NCBI GenBank assembly: GCA_019234745.1
Contig: JAFAKZ010000356.1
Location: forward strand, 1 to 8,216
DNA: 8,216 bases
Reading direction: 5' to 3'
From: Burkholderiales bacterium
GTDB taxonomy: Bacteria; Pseudomonadota; Gammaproteobacteria; Burkholderiales; Chitinimonadaceae
Every line of letters starts with the position of its first letter. Position 1 is the stretch's first letter. The translations under genes were made by a program, and so were the position numbers. Under the pieces are notes generated by a model. That model was not told where the DNA came from and searched no databases. It saw only the letters and a program-made list of their open reading frames with translations. Below, piece by piece: positions 1 to 5,574 of the stretch.

Positions 1-951
1 CGCCTCGCCTGCCTTGTCGCGCTCGTAGCCGAACTGGTCCTGGAAGTCCGGGCTCGTTGCCAACCAGGCCGCCTTGAAGGCGTTTTCCAGGCCTTCGATA
101 CGGGCGTTGTAGCCGGGGTTGCCTTCGCAGCCAGCCACGAAGTTGTAGGGCAGTGCCTCGTCGCCGTGGGCGTCGAGGAAGAAGTCCACGCCCGTTTCCA
201 GCATCTTCTGGCGCACCAGGAAGACTTCAGGCGAGCGCTCCATCGTCGGGGTGGCCCATTCACGGTTCAGGTTGGCGCCAGCCGCATTGGTGCGCAAATT
301 GCCGCGCACGGAACCATCAGGGTTCATATTCGGCACCACGTAGAACACGCACTTGTCGAGCAGCACGCGGGCGACCGGGTCTTCGCCATCCAGGAGGCGC
401 TCGAGGAAGCCCTCGACGAACCATTCCGCCATCGTTTCGCCCGGATGTTGGCGCGCGATCAGCCACACCTTCTTCTTGCCCTCGGCTGGCTCGCCGATGG
501 TCAGCATGTCCATGTCGCGGCCGTCCACCGTTTGGCCCAGGCGGGTGAGCTCGACGTTTTCGTGCTCGACGGCGAAACCGAGCAGGTCGAGGTGGCGTTC
601 CCAGGAGTAGGGTTCGAAGTAGGCGAGGTAGACGCTTTGCGCCATGGGCGTGAGCTGTACGGTCATCTTGTCGCCGTCATAGCTGGTCGGCACGCGGAAC
701 CAGTGCTGGCGGTCGTAGCTCGCCACGGCGCGGTAGCCTTCCCAGCCCTTTGGATATGCTGACTTGCCGGCGTTCAGGAAGTGCATGGTCACGGGCAGGC
801 CGGCCGCACCCTGCAGGCGGAAGTGGAACCACTGGGCGAATTCGCTGGCGTTGTCCGGGCGGATATTGAGCTGGATGTTGCGGTGGTCTGCCAGGCTGAC
901 CACGTCGATGGCGCCGGAATCGAAAGCTGTGCTGATAGTGAGCTTGGACAT
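1..951 (-). CDS. M14 family zinc carboxypeptidase, cytosolic carboxypeptidase (CCP/AGTPBP1-like) type, 3'-truncated by window edge
   Basis: The first 317 codons are present and the C-terminus lies beyond the left edge. Residues about 1-120 match the beta-sandwich N-terminal domain typical of cytosolic carboxypeptidases (EFAQWFHFRLQG near 37-48, YFEPYSWERH near 111-120). The M14 catalytic domain follows. The zinc ligands are visible as H169 and E172 in the HPGE motif and H262 in DAHGDE. The substrate-binding region shows NMNPDG (208-213), R220 and NLNR (227-230). No signal peptide is seen, so a cytoplasmic enzyme is expected. Family members remove C-terminal residues from peptides, and eukaryotic relatives remove glutamates from tubulin tails; the bacterial substrate is unknown. 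The start is ATG 951 with AGGA at 958-961, six nt upstream. It lies 55 nt downstream of the beta-lactamase-like gene on the same strand and may be the last gene of that operon. The catalytic Glu, expected near the C-terminus, falls outside the window. Confidence 0.93.
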   Translation of the reverse strand, partial: MSKLTISTAFDSGAIDVVSLADHRNIQLNIRPDNASEFAQWFHFRLQGAAGLPVTMHFLNAGKSAYPKGWEGYRAVASYDRQHWFRVPTSYDGDKMTVQLTPMAQSVYLAYFEPYSWERHLDLLGFAVEHENVELTRLGQTVDGRDMDMLTIGEPAEGKKKVWLIARQHPGETMAEWFVEGFLERLLDGEDPVARVLLDKCVFYVVPNMNPDGSVRGNLRTNAAGANLNREWATPTMERSPEVFLVRQKMLETGVDFFLDAHGDEALPYNFVAGCEGNPGYNARIEGLENAFKAAWLATSPDFQDQFGYERDKAGEA

Positions 952-1006
952 AAGTCTTCCTGTCTATGTTTTGGCGGCAGCGGTCGGAACGGCTGCGATA
1001 ACCCGC

Positions 1007-2047
1007 CTATTGTAGGGGCAATCCGCCCGGCTTTGCTTGTTCAGATACGGACCTAGGGGAGGGTTCATACGCCGCGGTGGCCGCACGGGCAACTAGGGCG
1101 AAGGCAGCGGCACGCACGCTGTCGGGCGCCTTCGAGCCACTGCTGAATACGCAGACGGCCAAATTGGTACCGTCCGGTGCCGTCAACAGGCCGATCTCAT
1201 CCGTCGCGCTGTTCACGCCGTGCCGATCCGGGCCGCGAGCTGCGACGCCGGCAAGTTGCCAACCCGGTGCCAGACCCGCTTTCAGGCCCGCCTGGCCGTA
1301 TTGCGCGGCGGCCATCAGCTTGAGCAGGTCGGTCGTGGAATCCGGCGACAGGCGCTTGCCATCTGCCAGTAGTGCCACGATGGCCACCATGCCGCGCGGC
1401 GTTGCTGTATCCCGCGTGTCCTTCAGGAAATCGTCGAAGGCCTTCTGGCGCTTGTCGTCGGGGATAGCCGCAAGATCGTGCGCGAAGATCGCTTCGTTAG
1501 CATCCGTGGGCTGCCAGTCCATGCCGAGGATGTCGGCGCGCAGATGCCACTCATCGCGGTCGAGGTGGACTTCCTTGACCAGCGAGTGCTCCATCAGGTG
1601 CTGCACCACGCGCTGCCCGCCCAGCCGGCGCAGCAGGTAGTTGGCCGCCGCTGCGTCGTTGTGCACGAGCATACCTTCCAGCAGGTCGCCGATGCTGGTC
1701 TTGTAGCCGTCCGGGCCGATCTTGTCGGCGATGGGCTGCACGGTGAAGCCCAGGTCCGAACGGGTAACGTAGACTTGGTCGTCCAGGCGCCAGATATGGC
1801 GGTCCACCAAGTCCATCACGGTGATCGCGAGCGGCAGGTGCATCAGTCCGAACAGCGGAAAGCGCTGGTCGCCATGCGTGCAGGCCATGGTACGGCCGTC
1901 GCTCACACAGGCGCCGAAGCGGCCGTCGCTATGCTGCGCCACGTCGTTGAGGGTGTAGGCCAGCGCGTCCGTGTTCAGGCTACCGGCGTGGGCGAGGCCG
2001 ACCGCGCATAGCAGCGGTGCCAGCAAGGTGCGTAGATGCTTGGTCAC
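1007..2047 (-). CDS. Exported class A beta-lactamase-fold protein with lost catalytic residues (probable pseudoenzyme)
   Basis: About 346 aa. Residues 1-21 form a signal peptide (basic TKHLR, hydrophobic LLAPLLCAVGL, then AHA before G22); C14 is not in a good lipobox. The fold landmarks of class A serine beta-lactamases are in order: RFPL (62-65), an SDN-region helix ending AANYLLRRLGG, an omega-loop LDRDEW containing E166, DTATPRGM, and TAPDG in the last strands. The active-site residues are not kept. The SxxK position reads GLMH (G67, H70), SDN reads NDA (130-132), and no KTG is found after GW (262-263). Hydrolysis of beta-lactams or acylation by penicillin is therefore not expected; a binding or structural envelope role is inference. 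The start chosen is GTG 2047, whose GTGA overlaps the stop of the GNAT gene, with AGGA at 2056-2059. An in-frame ATG at 2068 would place seven extra residues before the signal peptide and is less likely. The C-terminal 20 residues look unstructured. Confidence 0.85.
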   Translation of the reverse strand: MTKHLRTLLAPLLCAVGLAHAGSLNTDALAYTLNDVAQHSDGRFGACVSDGRTMACTHGDQRFPLFGLMHLPLAITVMDLVDRHIWRLDDQVYVTRSDLGFTVQPIADKIGPDGYKTSIGDLLEGMLVHNDAAAANYLLRRLGGQRVVQHLMEHSLVKEVHLDRDEWHLRADILGMDWQPTDANEAIFAHDLAAIPDDKRQKAFDDFLKDTRDTATPRGMVAIVALLADGKRLSPDSTTDLLKLMAAAQYGQAGLKAGLAPGWQLAGVAARGPDRHGVNSATDEIGLLTAPDGTNLAVCVFSSGSKAPDSVRAAAFALVARAATAAYEPSPRSVSEQAKPGGLPLQ

Positions 2048-2511
2048 GAATTCAATCCTGTCTCGCATGCCATGGCGAAATCACGCCGGTATTTGACGAA
2101 GCCCCGCTTAACGTCGCCCTGGAAGCCTGCGCGGGCAAAGAAACGGTGTGCGTCGCTGCGCGTGGCGCTGCTGAGCAGCATGATCTTGGAGCAGGTGCGA
2201 TCACGGCAGCGGGCTTCGATGGCGTCCATCAGCACCTTGCCAACGCCTTGGCCGCGCGCAGCAGCCGCAACGACCACATTCTCGACCAGCGCATAGGGCT
2301 GCAGGCCGAACATGGCGTCGAGGCAGAACATCAGGTGTGCTGTGCCGACGATCCGGCCACCCGCTTCCGCTACCAGCAAGGCATGGTCCGCATGCTCGGC
2401 CAGCGTCGCGAGGCGTTCTGGCAACACCTGTACCTGCGGGTTGTCGACCAGTTCGATATAGAGCGCAGTAATGGCCGCGCTGTCGTCGGGCTGGGCGAGG
2501 CGGACGATCAT
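2044..2511 (-). CDS. GNAT family N-acetyltransferase
   Basis: This 155-aa single-domain protein has the length typical of GNAT enzymes, which transfer an acetyl group from acetyl-CoA to an amine on a small molecule or protein. Motif A is clear: the beta-strand ALVENVVV (about 74-81) leads into the acetyl-CoA pyrophosphate loop RGQGVG (86-91) and helix KVLMDAIEA. The C-terminal SDAHRFFARAGF (119-130) is the usual motif B region. The N-terminus IVRLAQPDDSAAITALY is also typical. The substrate cannot be read from sequence. ATG 2511 overlaps the TGA of the SEC-C gene as ATGA, and its own TGA overlaps the GTG of the beta-lactamase-like gene, so it sits inside a coupled operon. Cytoplasmic. The RimI-type alternative (protein N-terminal acetylation) cannot be excluded, but no specific RimI signature is seen. 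Confidence 0.9.
   Translation of the reverse strand: MIVRLAQPDDSAAITALYIELVDNPQVQVLPERLATLAEHADHALLVAEAGGRIVGTAHLMFCLDAMFGLQPYALVENVVVAAAARGQGVGKVLMDAIEARCRDRTCSKIMLLSSATRSDAHRFFARAGFQGDVKRGFVKYRRDFAMACETGLNS
2056..2059 (-). promoter_or_regulatory. Ribosome binding site (AGGA) deciding the GTG start of the beta-lactamase-like gene
   Basis: AGGA lies 8 nt before GTG 2047, inside the last codons of the GNAT gene. The alternative ATG at 2068 is upstream of this site, so the site favours the GTG. The GTG also forms a GTGA overlap with the upstream stop, and it starts a well-formed signal peptide. Confidence 0.55.
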
Positions 2512-2909
2512 TCTTCCACCTGGCCGTCCACGTAGTACCAGCGGCCCTTCTCGCGCACGAAGCGGCTCTTTTCCACCAGCTTGGCTGCGCGGCCACCGAT
2601 CTTGTACTTGGCGGCGAACTCGACAATGCCTGCTTCATCCGCTTCGCCACCGCCTTCGGTCGCGACGATGGTGAGGCCCATCCATTTTGTCCTGTCGTCG
2701 CTCAGGTCCAATTCGGCCGGGCGCGTGGACTGGTGCCAGCTGTACAGCACATAGTCGGCCTTGCGTAGTGCATAGGCACTATAGCGCGAGCGCATCAGCG
2801 CCTCGGCCGTGGGCGCGTGGACCTTCTCCATGTGGTACATGAAGCAGCAGTCCTTGTAGTTCTTGCCGCTGCCGCACGGGCAGTCGGTGGGGAAGGCGTG
2901 TTTGGTCAT
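2508..2909 (-). CDS. YchJ-like protein with N-terminal SEC-C zinc motif
   Basis: This 133-aa protein begins with a SEC-C motif, CPCGSG then DCC, with candidate zinc ligands C10, C12, C21 and C22. The YchJ/UPF0225 middle domain follows (TAEALMRSRYSAYALRKADYVLYSWH, residues about 34-59) and has an NTF2-like fold in family structures. Escherichia coli YchJ is about 152 aa and has a second SEC-C at its C-terminus; here the protein ends in GRWYYVDGQVEE without it, which is common in shorter homologues. The molecular function of the family is not settled; SEC-C motifs bind zinc and in SecA contact SecB and ribosomes. ATG 2909 overlaps the stop of the upstream oxygenase (ATGA), and its stop overlaps the GNAT start. 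Pairing with a ribosomal oxygenase fits a ribosome or protein-quality role, but that is inference. Confidence 0.92.
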   Translation of the reverse strand: MTKHAFPTDCPCGSGKNYKDCCFMYHMEKVHAPTAEALMRSRYSAYALRKADYVLYSWHQSTRPAELDLSDDRTKWMGLTIVATEGGGEADEAGIVEFAAKYKIGGRAAKLVEKSRFVREKGRWYYVDGQVEE

Positions 2910-4036
2910 TCAGCTTGTTTCTCGGTCAGGTGTAGATAGCCGCATTCGTAGCAGGCCAGCAAGGCCTTGATGACGTTCGTCGGATATTTGGCGGGCGGCA
3001 AGGCGCGCTCATTGGCGAGCCGATGCAGCGTGGGGTGCGCGGCCGGTTCGACGTCGAGCGAGTCGCCATTGATATAGATGCGCGCGTCGTCGTACAGCAT
3101 CACCGTTTTCAGATCGAGCACGACACCCTGCTTCTCGACGGAGCGGGCAAAGGCCTTCTCGTTCGGCAGATCGTCCGGGCCATCGTAGAACACGTGGGAT
3201 TTGGGCTCGCTGAAGTAGCCGCCCAAGAATTCGCGCACGGTGTCCTCGTCCCAGCGTATGCCGGCCAGCATGGCCTGGATGCGCTGGGTGAAGTCGGCCG
3301 GTACACGGCCGGGCTCTTGCGTAACGGCCAGGTCCGGGTCGGCGTAGATGCCGTCCAGCTCGATGCGGTCGCGCAGGAAGTCGAGGAAAGCGCCTCCCAG
3401 CTCCTGTGCCGTCGGGGCGCGGAATCCCACCGACCAGGTCATACCCGATTCGAGGGCCACGCCTTCGTGGGCGAACTTGGGCGGTAGGTAGAGCATATCG
3501 CCGTGCTCCAGCACCCATTCTTCCTCCGGCTCGAAACGCTCCAGAATCTTGAGCGGAGCGTCGGCCACCAGTTGCAGGTCATTCTGCGAGGAGATGCGCC
3601 AGCGCTTCTTGCCGCCCACCTGTAGCAGAAACACATCATAGCTATCGAAGTGCGGACCCACGCTGCCGCCAGCCGGCGCATAGGAGATCATCAGGTCGTC
3701 CAGGCGCACCTGCGGGATGAAGTTGAAGCGTTGTAAAAGCGCATTGGCAAAGGGTACGTGGTGGTTTACGTTCTGCACCAGCACGGTCCAGTCGCTCTCG
3801 CCCAGGCGGCGGAAGCGGGCAGGGCGGAATGGGCCGGCGTCGCACGACCACACGCCGCGCTTGTACTCCACCAGGCGTGATTCCACGTCGTCGCGGCCGG
3901 CCAGCTCGATGAGGTCGGCCAGCTCTGGCAACCAGTCGAACTGCGCAACAGCGTTGCGAATTAGCAAGGGCTTTTTCTGCCAGTACTTGGCAAGGAACTC
4001 GTCTGGTGTCAAATTCCCTAGCGGCGGATTCGGCAT
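2906..4036 (-). CDS. roxA: Cupin/JmjC-domain ribosomal oxygenase, 50S L16 arginine 3-hydroxylase type (YcfD/RoxA-like)
   Basis: This 376-aa protein is collinear with the YcfD/RoxA family of Fe(II)/2-oxoglutarate oxygenases, which hydroxylate an arginine of ribosomal protein L16 in E. coli. The N-terminus LTPDEFLAKYWQKKPLLIRNA (9-29) is characteristic. The iron triad is visible as H129 and D131 in VGPHFDSYDVFLLQVGGKK and H190 in YLPPKFAHEG. R146 of KRWRI lies on the core strand. GMTWSVGFRAP (198-208) closes the cupin core, and a winged-helix-like dimerisation and C-terminal region follows to residue 376. Length agrees with E. coli YcfD (about 373). ATG 4036 opens the minus-strand operon; upstream bases show little Shine-Dalgarno character. 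Its TGA overlaps the ATG of the YchJ-like gene. Substrate assignment to L16 is by family only; an L27-type histidine hydroxylase is the main alternative. Confidence 0.93.
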   Translation of the reverse strand: MPNPPLGNLTPDEFLAKYWQKKPLLIRNAVAQFDWLPELADLIELAGRDDVESRLVEYKRGVWSCDAGPFRPARFRRLGESDWTVLVQNVNHHVPFANALLQRFNFIPQVRLDDLMISYAPAGGSVGPHFDSYDVFLLQVGGKKRWRISSQNDLQLVADAPLKILERFEPEEEWVLEHGDMLYLPPKFAHEGVALESGMTWSVGFRAPTAQELGGAFLDFLRDRIELDGIYADPDLAVTQEPGRVPADFTQRIQAMLAGIRWDEDTVREFLGGYFSEPKSHVFYDGPDDLPNEKAFARSVEKQGVVLDLKTVMLYDDARIYINGDSLDVEPAAHPTLHRLANERALPPAKYPTNVIKALLACYECGYLHLTEKQAE

Positions 4037-4070
4037 CGTGCGCTATATCGAATGAAGAGGTGGGGATGCG

Positions 4071-4079
4071 ATTATCGCA
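4071..4079 (-). promoter_or_regulatory. Candidate extended -10 promoter for the roxA-like operon, inside a short palindrome
   Basis: On the minus strand TG-C-GATAAT (4079 to 4071) fits an extended -10 element, which can work without a good -35. It would start transcription near 4063, giving a leader of about 27 nt before ATG 4036. It lies within an 11-nt perfect palindrome (GCGAT-T-ATCGC on the plus strand, 4068-4078), so a repressor site is possible. Sequence match only. Confidence 0.35.
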
Positions 4080-4129
4080 CTGTGTTCGCAATCGTGCCGG
4101 ATTCGGACGCTGATCAAGCTATTGCTCGC

Positions 4130-4134
4130 GGAGG
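4130..4134 (+). promoter_or_regulatory. Ribosome binding site (GGAGG) of the peroxiredoxin gene
   Basis: GGAGG is a near-perfect Shine-Dalgarno. It is 3 nt before ATG 4138 and 6 nt before ATG 4141. The longer spacing and the family N-terminus favour 4141 as the start. Confidence 0.7.
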
Positions 4135-4140
4135 CCCATG

Positions 4141-4611
4141 ATGCTGGAAACTGGAGTACCCGCGCCCGACTTCGAGTTGCCTGATGCCGGCATGGACATC
4201 GTGCGGCTATCGGACTACCAGGGTCACAAGAATGTCGTCCTGTACTTTTATCATCGCGACGACGACCCCGGCTGCACGGTAGAGGCGATCGAATTTTCCG
4301 ACCTGGCCGAACGCTTCGAGTCGGCGCAGTCGGTCGTGCTGGGCGTGAGCCTGGACGACCCGCTCTGCCACGAGGCGTTCCGCGACAAACACGGCATCCA
4401 GGTGCGCCTCTTGTCCGATAGCGAGGCCGACGTTTCACGCCAGTATCACACCTTGCGGGAAACGGAACGCAATGGCGTGATAAAATTGGGTACTATCCGC
4501 TCGACCTTCGTCGTCGACCGTGCCGGCGTGCTGCGCCATGCGCTGTACAATGTCACCCCGCGCGGCCACGCGGCCGATGTCCTCAAACTGATTCAAACCC
4601 TAGACGCCTAA
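4141..4611 (+). CDS. bcp: Thioredoxin-dependent peroxiredoxin, Bcp/PrxQ family, without canonical resolving cysteine
   Basis: This 156-aa cytoplasmic protein reduces hydrogen peroxide and organic hydroperoxides by analogy with its family. The N-terminus APDFELPD and the active-site segment YFYHRDDDPGCTVEA are Bcp-like; the peroxidatic cysteine is C45, with P43 and T46 next to it. R143 or another downstream Arg may complete the active site. The usual E. coli-type resolving cysteine five residues after the peroxidatic one is Ile here. The only other cysteine is C76, in LDDPLCHEAF. In PrxQ proteins with a distal resolving cysteine that residue lies one helical turn later. The enzyme could thus be 1-Cys, or use C76. 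ATG 4138 is an alternative start adding one Met. It is read away from the roxA-like operon and lies 24 nt upstream of slyD, so the two are probably co-transcribed. Confidence 0.93.
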   Translation: MLETGVPAPDFELPDAGMDIVRLSDYQGHKNVVLYFYHRDDDPGCTVEAIEFSDLAERFESAQSVVLGVSLDDPLCHEAFRDKHGIQVRLLSDSEADVSRQYHTLRETERNGVIKLGTIRSTFVVDRAGVLRHALYNVTPRGHAADVLKLIQTLDA

Positions 4612-4635
4612 GGGCGTACCCAAGGAAGTCCGCAC

Positions 4636-5121
4636 ATGGAAATTATCAAAGATACCGTCGTTTCGCTGCAGTACGAGATGTTCGACGCCGCAGGCGAGCT
4701 GCTCGACAAGACGCAGGCGGACGAGCCGATGGTCTACCTCCACGGCGGCTACGACGGCATTTTCCCGATCGTGGAAGAGGCCCTGCAAGGTAAGAATACG
4801 GGCGACGTGATCGAAGTCACCATGGAACCCGATGATGCCTTCGGCGAATACGATGCCGAACTGGTGCGCATGGAGCCGCTGGACGTGTTCCCGGCTGAGG
4901 TGGAAGTGGGCATGATGTTCGAAGCGGATGATCCGGACAGCGGTGACGTGATGCTGTTCACGGTCACGGAAATCGCCGACGGCAAGGTTGTCGTCGACGG
5001 CAATCACCCGCTGGCTGGCAAGCGCATCCGCTTCAAGGCTACCGTTGCCGAAGTGCGCAAGGCCTCGCCGGAAGAGTTGGAGCACGGCCACGTGCACGGT
5101 GAGCACGGCCATCACCATTGA
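4636..5121 (+). CDS. slyD: FKBP-type peptidyl-prolyl cis-trans isomerase SlyD
   Basis: This 161-aa cytoplasmic protein combines prolyl isomerase, chaperone and, in characterised members, nickel delivery roles. The N-terminus IIKDTVVSLQYEMFDAAGELLDKT starts the FKBP domain; YLHGGYDGIFPIVEEALQG (35-53) carries the active-site loop. DDAFGEYDAELV (66-77) leads to the insert-in-flap chaperone domain (about 70-125), and VDGNHPLAGKRIRF (120-133) returns to the FKBP fold. The C-terminal tail HGHVHGEHGHHH has seven His in twelve residues, fit for metal binding, but lacks the cysteines found in the longer E. coli tail. AAGGA (4622-4626) precedes the ATG by 9 nt. It follows the peroxiredoxin by 24 nt and is followed by an intrinsic terminator, so bcp-slyD is probably a two-gene unit. 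The FkpB paralogue is less likely because of the insert domain and His tail. Confidence 0.95.
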   Translation: MEIIKDTVVSLQYEMFDAAGELLDKTQADEPMVYLHGGYDGIFPIVEEALQGKNTGDVIEVTMEPDDAFGEYDAELVRMEPLDVFPAEVEVGMMFEADDPDSGDVMLFTVTEIADGKVVVDGNHPLAGKRIRFKATVAEVRKASPEELEHGHVHGEHGHHH

Positions 5122-5161
5122 TGCCGTTCGAGCCGGTTCCGATGCCGGTTTGATGGTACAA

Positions 5162-5179
5162 ACCGCCTGAAACGGCGGT
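5162..5179 (+). repeat. GC stem-loop upstream of the terminator
   Basis: ACCGCC (5162-5167) and GGCGGT (5174-5179) form a perfect 6-bp stem with a 6-nt loop. An alternative 6-bp stem, CGGTTT (5146-5151) with AAACCG (5160-5165), uses part of the same bases, so only one can form at a time. A direct repeat GCCGGTT occurs just upstream at 5132-5138 and 5144-5150. There is no U-tract after this hairpin, so it is not itself a terminator. Confidence 0.5.
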
Positions 5180-5189
5180 AGCACGACAC

Positions 5190-5236
5190 AAAGAGCATGA
5201 CGTTGGCATTGCCAGTGTCGTGCTCTTTTGTTTTAC
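5190..5236 (+). terminator. Rho-independent terminator after slyD
   Basis: AAAGAGCATGAC (5190-5201) pairs with GTCGTGCTCTTT (5217-5228) with one G-U pair. The stem continues through two G-U pairs and TGGC/GCCA (5204-5207, 5211-5214) to a 3-nt loop, about 18 pairs in all. A T-rich run with TTTTGTTTT (5226-5234) follows. The A-run at the 5' side of the stem could help it act on the other strand too, but no gene converges here. It closes the bcp-slyD unit. Confidence 0.85.
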
Positions 5237-5416
5237 TAGGGGCCTTTGCGATGCCGGAAGCCGTCGATGTGTCGGCAATCGCCACGGTTCTCGCGGACGT
5301 GCATCTTTGCGCGAGCCTTGCAATACGGCCGTGCCACGGGCTGGTGCCGGCGCGAAAGCGGAAGGCAATAAGCAAAACGCAGGATTATCCGGCCCGCAAC
5401 CGCATCGGCGCGCGGC

Positions 5417-5425
5417 TGTGGATAA
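5417..5425 (-). promoter_or_regulatory. Isolated DnaA-box consensus 9-mer
   Basis: TTATCCACA on the minus strand is an exact match to the E. coli-type DnaA box. No cluster of further boxes, AT-rich unwinding region or dnaA/dnaN gene is nearby, so it is not an origin. It could be a DnaA regulatory site or chance. Confidence 0.3.
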
Positions 5426-5476
5426 CCACCTGTCATGCCGCCCGTCATCGTATTTTTTGCGCTGGTCGGTCTGGAA

Positions 5477-5504
5477 TGGACGTATGCAAGCCGATCGGGA
5501 TAAT
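5477..5504 (+). promoter_or_regulatory. Candidate sigma70-type promoter for the minor pilin operon
   Basis: TGGACG (5477-5482) and GATAAT (5499-5504) are spaced by 16 nt, about 70 nt before the fimT-like start. The -35 match is poor (4 of 6). No clear sigma54 GG-N10-GC element was found here, although pilin genes sometimes use one. Confidence 0.3.
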
Positions 5505-5574
5505 GGCAACGACGCTTAGCGTGGGCTAACCATGCGCTGGTCTTCCGAAAAACCAGTAGTCACAGTGGAGCGAA

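Larger units (their letters stand above)
5237..5574. other. Intergenic stretch between slyD terminator and minor pilin operon, no convincing gene
   Basis: A reading frame covers 5197-5529 on the plus strand, but it begins inside the terminator, has mixed codon use and encodes nothing recognisable, so it is not called. The stretch contains a perfect DnaA-box 9-mer, a weak promoter-like pair and a short imperfect hairpin at 5537-5556 (CTGGT with ACCAG) just before the fimT-like start. It presumably holds the control region of the pilin operon. Confidence 0.6.

Noticed and set aside
166..762. A 198-codon plus-strand frame
   Set aside because: It is antisense to the M14 carboxypeptidase, whose conserved motifs are clear on the minus strand.
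952..1006. Terminator between the beta-lactamase-like gene and the M14 gene
   Set aside because: Only a weak interrupted CAGC/GCTG inverted repeat and no U-tract on the minus strand.
1478..2011. A 177-codon plus-strand frame
   Set aside because: Antisense to the beta-lactamase-like gene; long shadow frames are common in high-GC DNA.
1007..2047. Antibiotic-resistance beta-lactamase
   Set aside because: Fold matches but SxxK, SDN and KTG are not kept, so resistance function is not supported.
5197..5529. A 110-codon plus-strand frame between slyD and fimT
   Set aside because: It begins inside the terminator hairpin, has no good ribosome binding site, shows codon use unlike its neighbours and has no recognisable domain.
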